Part shown: one piece after another, positions 7,476 through 11,915 of the stretch
How the letters are laid out: the number at the start of each line of letters is the position of its first letter
Position numbering within the stretch: position 1 is the first letter of the stretch
NCBI GenBank assembly: GCA_029260195.1
Contig: JAJDDS010000012.1
Span: forward strand, 1 to 11,915
From: Phycisphaerae bacterium
GTDB taxonomy: Bacteria > Planctomycetota > Phycisphaerae > UBA1845
Direction: 5' to 3'
DNA length: 11,915 nucleotides
Position numbers and translations under genes: made by a program
Notes under the pieces: model-generated
The model's input: only the letters and a program-made list of their open reading frames with translations
What the model was told of the DNA's origin: nothing
The model's database searches: none

Positions 7476-7497
7476 GGCTGCGGATGTCCGCGCAGCC
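7476..7497. repeat. 22-bp palindrome whose centre resembles the middle hairpin of the cloverleaf repeat
   Basis: Arms GGCTGCG (7476-7482) and CGCAGCC (7491-7497) pair perfectly around eight bases. An alternative nested fold uses GCGGATGTCCGC, which differs by one base from the central GCGGACGTCCGC of the 54-bp repeat. It lies about 80-100 bp upstream of the proposed dehydrogenase start. It could be an operator or transcript hairpin, or a remnant or relative of the repeat family. Confidence 0.5.
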
Positions 7498-7696
7498 AAG
7501 CCGAAGGCGCGCGATGGCACCGTCCGGGTGGAGATTACTCGCGCGTCCCCCGGCGCCGCCGGGAAGCTGGAATCGTCGCGCCCGTCTACGGTTGCCGCGT
7601 CGGGAGGATTCAGAGTGAGTTAACAATTTGCTGTGATGCGGTGGGCCAGGAACTTCGCGAGCCACCCCGATGATACGCGATGCGGACCGTCAATGA

Positions 7697-7726
7697 CCTT
7701 ATAGTTCGCCTTATGTACTAATAAGC
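7697..7726. promoter_or_regulatory. Possible operator: three CCTTAT-type hexamers at 12-bp intervals
   Basis: CCTTAT occurs at 7697-7702 and again at 7709-7714. A near-inverted ATAAGC follows at 7721-7726. The hexamers begin exactly 12 bp apart, and the last two form CTTAT-6 nt-ATAAG. This patch is far more AT-rich than its surroundings and lies 60-90 bp upstream of the promoter at 7786, where an activator could bind. No known regulator consensus is recognised, and chance cannot be excluded. Confidence 0.3.
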
Positions 7727-7750
7727 TGCTTTCCCATCCGTGCGCATTGT

Positions 7751-7770
7751 CGCCGCGAAGAAACGCGGCG
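7751..7770. other. GC-rich perfect hairpin upstream of the PEP-CTERM promoter
   Basis: CGCCGCG and CGCGGCG pair as seven uninterrupted base pairs around the six-base loop AAGAAA. It ends 15 bp before the -35 box at 7786. No U-tract follows on either strand, so it is not a classical intrinsic terminator. It might block read-through into the PEP-CTERM transcript or bind a regulator. Confidence 0.45.
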
Positions 7771-7785
7771 AAGCCCCCGCGCCCC

Positions 7786-7814
7786 TTGAACGCGACGGGC
7801 GAAATGGCTACACT
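7786..7814 (+). promoter_or_regulatory. Sigma70-type promoter for the PEP-CTERM gene
   Basis: TTGAAC at 7786-7791 and TACACT at 7809-7814 are separated by exactly 17 bp. Each hexamer matches four of six consensus positions. Transcription would start near 7821, giving a leader of about 50 nt. AGGAG at 7859-7863 follows, nine bases before the ATG at 7873. Confidence 0.55.
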
Positions 7815-7872
7815 GGGTCGTCGGTCGAATACTTCGGCATCCCCGCCGGTTCGATGACAGGAGAGAGAGAAG

Positions 7873-8628
7873 ATGCCCCGACCCGCCGCCCGCGCCGTTG
7901 TCTCGTTCGTTCTGGTCCTCCTCGTCGCCGCGTCGGTGGAGGCTGTCCCGGTCACGTTTCTCGAGCAGAGCCGAAGCGTCCGCGCCGAAGCCAGCGCCTC
8001 CGACAGCACGTCCGGAAACATCGTCACCGTTTCCGACATGATTGCAGCGCCCGACTTCGCCGACTTTGAAGCCGCCGTCGACGCCAGCGTCATCCTGCCT
8101 TTCGCGCAGGCTGACGCTGACGCATGGCAGTCATCCCGCATCACGCCGACTTCGATTACGGCGCACGGAACCGCCAACGGCAGCGAATCGCGCGACCCGG
8201 CTGACCTTGCGCTGGCGGAGATATCGGTTTCGAGTTTCTTCAGCCTGACCTTTGAGCTCGCCGAACCCACACCCTACGACCTGAGTGTCGACCTGGGCCT
8301 GATCGGTATGGCTGAGGTCATCGATTCATCGGGCGCCGTGGTTATGATCGAGGGTCCCGACGAATTCCTGTTCTTCGCCGACCTTTTTCTGGACGATCCG
8401 CCCAGCCTGCTGCACGTATCCGAGGAGGGCGTTTTCGCGCCCGGCGTCTACAACGTCTTTGCGTTCGCCACCGTCAGTCCGTGGCATGAGACTATCAGCG
8501 CGATGGCGGTCCGTACGTCGTTCGCCATCGATTTGGTCCTCCCCGAGCCGAGCACACTGGTCATGTTGACGCTCGCGGGGCTGCCGCGATGGTCGCGCCG
8601 TCGAACCGCGCGATTCCGAGACTCCTAG
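7873..8628 (+). CDS. Secreted protein with PEP-CTERM exosortase sorting signal
   Basis: This is a 251-residue exported protein. The N-terminus is a signal peptide: MPRPAAR, a hydrophobic core (VVSFVLVLLVAASVEA), and likely cleavage before VPVTF. The C-terminus is a PEP-CTERM signal: P224-E-P226-STL, a short hydrophobic stretch, and a basic SRRRTAR tail. Such proteins are handled by an exosortase and end up at the cell surface or in exopolysaccharide; no exosortase gene is in the window. The middle has no recognised domain. It is acidic, low in cysteine, and alternates hydrophobic and polar residues as a beta-sandwich would. The start is well supported: AGGAG nine bases before the ATG, with a promoter at 7786. 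The CoA-ligase gene begins 28 bp after the stop, so the two may share a transcript, although the functions do not obviously match. Confidence 0.87.
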   Translation: MPRPAARAVVSFVLVLLVAASVEAVPVTFLEQSRSVRAEASASDSTSGNIVTVSDMIAAPDFADFEAAVDASVILPFAQADADAWQSSRITPTSITAHGTANGSESRDPADLALAEISVSSFFSLTFELAEPTPYDLSVDLGLIGMAEVIDSSGAVVMIEGPDEFLFFADLFLDDPPSLLHVSEEGVFAPGVYNVFAFATVSPWHETISAMAVRTSFAIDLVLPEPSTLVMLTLAGLPRWSRRRTARFRDS

Positions 8629-8656
8629 GATTTGTTCGGCGGCGAGAACCGTTGCG

Positions 8657-10240
8657 ATGGTCACTCACGACACGTCACCACCACGCGTTGAATTGCCGGA
8701 TCGCATGAACGCGGCGGCCGTGCTTGTCGACGCCAACGTCGAAGCCGGTCGCGGTGGGCAAATCGCCATCTACAACGCCGGCGACGGGTCCGCGCACACC
8801 TACGACGACGTCTTGAACATGACCAACCGGACCGGCAACGCACTGAAGGAGCTAGGCGTGCGCCGCGAGGAACGCGTCATGCTGCTCTTGCCGGACTCGC
8901 CGGAGTTCGTGTTCTGCTTCTTCGGCGCCATCAAGATCGGCGCGGTACCGATCCCCACGAACACCCTGCTCAAGCCGCACGACTACGAATACCTGATCAA
9001 CGACAGCCGGGCGAGCGTCCTGGCGATTGGCGAAACGCTGCTCGATCTAATCGAGCCCATCCGCGACCGACTGCACTATCTGGACCGCATCATCGTCGTC
9101 GGCCACGACGCCCGCGGACAGTTGAGCTACCGCGAACTGACCGAGGCTGCGTCGCCCGAACTCGCGCCTGAGATGATGAGCAAGGACGACGCCTGTTTCT
9201 GGCTGTTCAGCTCCGGGACGACCGGGTTCCCGAAGGGCGCCGTCCACCTCCAACACGACATGATCGTCGCGGCAGATCTGTACGCCCGGTCCCTTCTTGA
9301 CATCAACGAGCGCGATCGGACTTTCTCTGGCGCCAAGCTCTTCTTCGCCTACGGTCTGGGCAACGGGCTTTACTTTCCGTTTCGCGTGGGCGCCACGACC
9401 ATTCTCTTTCCCGACAAGCCCGATCGAATCAACGCATTTGAGATCATCCAGCGCTACCGTCCCACGCTGTTCTTCTTCGTACCGACCGGCTACGCGGGGA
9501 TGCTGGCGGTCGAAGACGCCGCGGAGCGATTCGATACGAGCAGCCTGCGCCTTTGTGTATCCGCCGGCGAAGCGCTCCCGCGACCGTTGTACGAGCGATG
9601 GCTGGAGCGGTTCGGTACGGAGATTCTCGACGGCATCGGCTCGACCGAGATACTCCATATCTTCATCTCCAACCGCCCCGGCAGGGTGAGACCGGGCTCA
9701 ACCGGAGAGGTCGTCCCCGGCTACGAAGCCCGGATCGTCGATGAAGACGGTCGCGCGTTGCCCGCCGGTGACGTCGGCGAGCTGCGCATCAAGGGCGACT
9801 CGATCTGCTCCGCCTATTGGAACCAGCACGAAGCCACCAAGAACACCATTGAAGGACACTGGATTCGGACCGGCGATCAATACACGCAAGACGAGGACGG
9901 GTACTTCTGGTACCAGGGGCGATCCGACGACATGTTGAAGGTCGGCGGCATCTGGGTCTCGCCCGTCGAGGTCGAAAGCGTCCTCATCCAACACCCAGCC
10001 GTATTGGAAAGCGCGGTCGTCGGCGTGGCGGATGATCACGGGCTGATCAAGCCGAAAGCATTCGTCGTGCTCAAAGACCCGTCGTCCGCAAATGGGAACG
10101 AGTTGGCGACGACGCTCCAGCATTTCGTCAAAGAGCGATCCGCCGTCTACAAATTCCCGCGATGGATCGAATTTGTCTCTGAGTTACCCAAGACCGCCAC
10201 CGGCAAGATCCAGCGATTCAAACTCCGCAGCCTTCCATAA
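8657..10240 (+). CDS. Benzoate-CoA ligase family acyl/aryl-CoA synthetase (ANL superfamily)
   Basis: This 527-residue adenylate-forming enzyme is predicted to convert a carboxylic acid, ATP and CoA to acyl-CoA, AMP and diphosphate in the cytosol. The large N-domain carries the P-loop-like SSGTTGFPKG (S185-G194). Further motifs are GIGSTE and TGDQY. The small C-domain has YQGRSDDMLKVGG at the hinge and the catalytic lysine in KTATGKIQR (K517). FSGAKLFFAYGLGNGLYFPF and HIFISNRPG are characteristic of the benzoate-CoA ligase group rather than acetyl- or long-chain synthetases. The exact substrate (benzoate, a hydroxybenzoate, or another acid) cannot be read from the sequence, and no aromatic-degradation genes are beside it. 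Length and ends are normal for the family. The ATG at 8657 has only a weak upstream GGCGAG. Expression may depend on the promoter ahead of the PEP-CTERM gene. Confidence 0.92.
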   Translation: MVTHDTSPPRVELPDRMNAAAVLVDANVEAGRGGQIAIYNAGDGSAHTYDDVLNMTNRTGNALKELGVRREERVMLLLPDSPEFVFCFFGAIKIGAVPIPTNTLLKPHDYEYLINDSRASVLAIGETLLDLIEPIRDRLHYLDRIIVVGHDARGQLSYRELTEAASPELAPEMMSKDDACFWLFSSGTTGFPKGAVHLQHDMIVAADLYARSLLDINERDRTFSGAKLFFAYGLGNGLYFPFRVGATTILFPDKPDRINAFEIIQRYRPTLFFFVPTGYAGMLAVEDAAERFDTSSLRLCVSAGEALPRPLYERWLERFGTEILDGIGSTEILHIFISNRPGRVRPGSTGEVVPGYEARIVDEDGRALPAGDVGELRIKGDSICSAYWNQHEATKNTIEGHWIRTGDQYTQDEDGYFWYQGRSDDMLKVGGIWVSPVEVESVLIQHPAVLESAVVGVADDHGLIKPKAFVVLKDPSSANGNELATTLQHFVKERSAVYKFPRWIEFVSELPKTATGKIQRFKLRSLP

Positions 10241-10260
10241 TCACCACCGCTTATTCCGAG

Positions 10261-10280
10261 CCCGGAGCGCTAGCGACGGG
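10261..10280. terminator. Hairpin between convergent genes, possible bidirectional terminator or small repeat
   Basis: The 20 bases CCCG-GA-GC-GCTA-GC-GA-CGGG fold into a hairpin. Four closing base pairs and two inner pairs flank tandem G-A/A-G mismatches, which commonly form stable sheared pairs, with the four-base loop GCTA. It begins 20 nt after the ligase stop and lies 73 nt from the end of the convergent gene, so it could shape the 3' ends of both transcripts. No U-tract follows. The core resembles a short motif I associate with planctomycete intergenic DNA, but that is recollection, not a search result. Confidence 0.4.
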
Positions 10281-10352
10281 ACCTCAATTGCTCCACGTTC
10301 GACACTTCTCCTTCCCACCGAAAAAACGGATCAATGCAGAGTTCGCTACGCG

Positions 10353-11915
10353 CTAGGGACCGGAGCAGTCCACGACGTCAACGACGACTTCGTCGGACGC
10401 GGCTGAATCACACATGCCAGTGGCGACGACGTGGTACGTTCCGGTGTCAGAGAGTTGGAGTTGAGACACGACGTAGAAGAAACTCGTCGCGCCTGGTATC
10501 GCGAAGCCATCCTTGAACCACTGGTACGTGTCGGCGTTCTGGGTCCCCACGGTCAGGAACAACGCGGCGCCCGTACAGAATTCCCCGCCCGTGGGCTGAA
10601 GCGTAATCGCGACTTCCGCGATTGAGACGTCGCCCTCAGCGCTTTGGACGGCGTTCGCGCAGCCATCGTGAACGACGCAGCGGTAAGCGCCGACGTCCGC
10701 CACGCCAACGGCGTCGATGACCAGTGTGTCCGACGTCGCGCCGGGAACATCCTCGTCATTGCGCCGCCACTGGTATGTGAACGGGCCGAACCCGGAAACC
10801 TCGATGCTGAGTTCGACCGAGTCGCCCTCGCAGACGGCTGCGTCCTCGGGTTGGATGACGAACTCAGGGGCGACATGCACCGTCAGTTGTGCGGTCTCGG
10901 TGTAACGCATGCCGCACAGGCCGCGCACAAACGTACCGTAAACTCCCTCATCGCCCTCGTCGACGGCGGGGATGTCGAGTGTGTATCCGATACCTTGCCC
11001 AAGGAACTGTCCATTGTGTATCCACACGACCACGGGATCCACGCCTTCCAACTGGACCGTGAAGCTGGCTGCCTCGCCGGCGCAGGCCGCCACGTCGGCC
11101 GGCTGCTGCGTGACGTTCATGTCGCAATCGCCGGTATGGGCCAACTGCTGAACGCGGAAGTCGGACAGATCGACATCGGCGTCGGCGTCGAAATCGAACG
11201 GTTCGCACTCGGGCGTCGGGTCTGACGCCAGTGGCCCCTCGGCGCAGTCGAAGAACGCGCTGAAGTCGGCCACGTCGACATCGCCGTCGCCGTCATTGTC
11301 CGCCGTCACGGTGCATCCGCCGACCGCACCGGACTCCTCACCGTCCGGGATGCTGTTGCAGTTGCAGTCCGTGTACAGCGAGTTGTCCATCGTCCCGCGT
11401 CCAAGCGTGCCGGTGTACCAGTCACGGGTGTGCTGTTCCTGGATACGGGCTGCTTTGGAGAGTTGCTCCGCAGTCGGCGGCGCGCCCGGCTGGTGAAACA
11501 TGATCCAAGCGGTTTTGTAGTGTTTCTGAGCGTTGTCCGCATTCGGGACGCGCGAACCGGCGCTCGCGATGACGTCCGCGGACGTGAACGTCGAGATGCC
11601 GCCGAAGTTCGGCGAACCACACCCGAAGTCCATGTAGCGTAGCTCGCTGTTGTTCGCGTCCATCTCCTCCGGCGACACGTACCCCATCAGATACAGATCG
11701 GTGTAGCTGTACATTCCGCCCAGTGTGTCCTTGTTTGGCAACAGGTTGCTCTGCACCCGGTAAGCCGGCGACGCCCCCCACCATTCGGCAATCTCCATCC
11801 CGGACGCCTGTCCGTCCACGCGGAAGCTCCAGTGCGAAGATCGCCCACAGGTGGAGTCATTACCCTGTAACACACGTCCGTCGGGAAGCGGAGGAAGATA
11901 CATCGCCCAACGATG
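10353..11915 (-). CDS. Secreted multidomain protein with peptidase-like region, dockerin-like calcium loops and three Ig-like domains (5' truncated)
   Basis: The frame runs off the right edge; codons for HRWA precede the Met at 11903, so that Met is probably internal. Numbering from it, residues 1-165 (HWSFRVDG, SYTDLYLMGYVSPEE) resemble a conserved block I associate with secreted zinc-peptidase-like proteins. No HExxH is visible, so catalysis is unproven. CNCNSIPDGEE (180-190) is followed by two dockerin or EF-hand type loops, DNDGDGDVDVAD (202-213) and DFDADADVDLSD (237-248). Both have Asp at positions 1, 3, 5, 9 and 12; the second lacks the usual Gly at position 6. Three Ig-like domains follow (about 264-345, 348-430, 431-516). 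Paired cysteines are C274/C330, C358/C409 and C443/C498, with YQW and D-x-G-x-Y signatures in the last two. The protein is presumably extracellular with calcium-stabilised and adhesive parts. The stop is TAG at 10355-10353. Confidence 0.85.
   Translation of the reverse strand, partial: HRWAMYLPPLPDGRVLQGNDSTCGRSSHWSFRVDGQASGMEIAEWWGASPAYRVQSNLLPNKDTLGGMYSYTDLYLMGYVSPEEMDANNSELRYMDFGCGSPNFGGISTFTSADVIASAGSRVPNADNAQKHYKTAWIMFHQPGAPPTAEQLSKAARIQEQHTRDWYTGTLGRGTMDNSLYTDCNCNSIPDGEESGAVGGCTVTADNDGDGDVDVADFSAFFDCAEGPLASDPTPECEPFDFDADADVDLSDFRVQQLAHTGDCDMNVTQQPADVAACAGEAASFTVQLEGVDPVVVWIHNGQFLGQGIGYTLDIPAVDEGDEGVYGTFVRGLCGMRYTETAQLTVHVAPEFVIQPEDAAVCEGDSVELSIEVSGFGPFTYQWRRNDEDVPGATSDTLVIDAVGVADVGAYRCVVHDGCANAVQSAEGDVSIAEVAITLQPTGGEFCTGAALFLTVGTQNADTYQWFKDGFAIPGATSFFYVVSQLQLSDTGTYHVVATGMCDSAASDEVVVDVVDCSGP

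Larger units (their letters stand above)
7395..7872. other. Divergent intergenic region between aldehyde dehydrogenase and PEP-CTERM genes
   Basis: This 478-bp stretch holds no gene I can support. It contains a palindrome at 7476-7497, an unusually AT-rich patch at about 7690-7735 with three regularly spaced hexamers, a GC hairpin at 7751-7770, and a sigma70-like promoter at 7786-7814 facing right. The frame of the dehydrogenase stays open to 7520, so up to 126 bp of the left part could be coding if the longer start is used. No convincing promoter for the dehydrogenase was found. TATAAG on the minus strand in the AT-rich patch could be a -10 box, but it lacks a good -35. Confidence 0.6.

Noticed and set aside
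6909..7673. A 254-codon plus-strand open frame over the 5' half of the dehydrogenase gene
   Set aside because: No start signal or protein-like features; the minus strand carries clear ALDH motifs over the same bases.
7620..8270. A 216-codon minus-strand open frame over the intergenic region and PEP-CTERM gene
   Set aside because: The plus strand has promoter, ribosome binding site, signal peptide and sorting signal; the minus frame has none of these.
1..11915. CRISPR array, tRNA, rRNA, transposase, phage or defence genes
   Set aside because: No spaced direct repeats, RNA-gene signatures or matching protein motifs were seen on either strand.

Overview
The window is GC-rich, gene-dense bacterial DNA. 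It most resembles Planctomycetota, probably a Phycisphaerae-like lineage. The signs are a secreted protein with a PEP-CTERM sorting tail, a secreted protein with an 'N-x-IPD' segment, dockerin-like calcium loops and Ig-like domains, a 14-repeat exported WD40 protein, and an FHA-GAF-SpoIIE phosphatase. This placement is inferred from gene families only; no rRNA or marker gene is present.

Layout. (1) Positions 2-1429 (+) hold the 3' part of an FHA-GAF-PP2C (SpoIIE/RsbU-like) phosphatase gene whose start lies left of the window. (2) A 56-bp cloverleaf-like palindromic repeat sits at 1457-1512. (3) Positions 1644-3572 (+) encode an exported WD40 protein with 14 blades, enough for two seven-bladed propellers; a Shine-Dalgarno site supports a TTG start. 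(4) Convergent to it, 3584-5809 (-) encodes a 741-residue fusion of a thioredoxin-reductase-like FAD/NAD(P) oxidoreductase with a polytopic membrane module carrying four Fe-S type cysteine clusters. A second, inverted and structurally perfect copy of the repeat (5537-5592) lies in frame inside this gene. (5) Upstream on the same strand, 5952-7394 (-) encodes an ALDH-superfamily aldehyde dehydrogenase. (6) A 478-bp divergent intergenic region carries palindromes, spaced hexamers and a good sigma70-type promoter. (7) 7873-8628 (+) encodes a PEP-CTERM protein, followed after 28 bp by 8657-10240 (+), a benzoate-CoA-ligase-family enzyme. (8) A short hairpin lies between convergent genes at 10261-10280. 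(9) 10353-11915 (-) is the 3' part of a gene for a large secreted protein with a peptidase-like region, dockerin-like calcium loops and three Ig-like domains.

How the genes may work together. The membrane Fe-S flavoprotein looks built to pass electrons from NAD(P)H through FAD to membrane iron-sulfur centres. The aldehyde dehydrogenase upstream makes NAD(P)H, and the CoA ligase across the divergent region could activate an acid product, but this link is inference. The exported WD40, PEP-CTERM and Ig/dockerin proteins are cell-envelope or extracellular proteins with no evident shared pathway.

The most unusual feature is the 54/56-bp repeat. In its perfect copy every base of the 54-nt core belongs to an outer stem or to one of three consecutive hairpins, and this copy has become 18 codons of linker in a redox enzyme. 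I found no CRISPR array, tRNA, rRNA, transposase or defence system.
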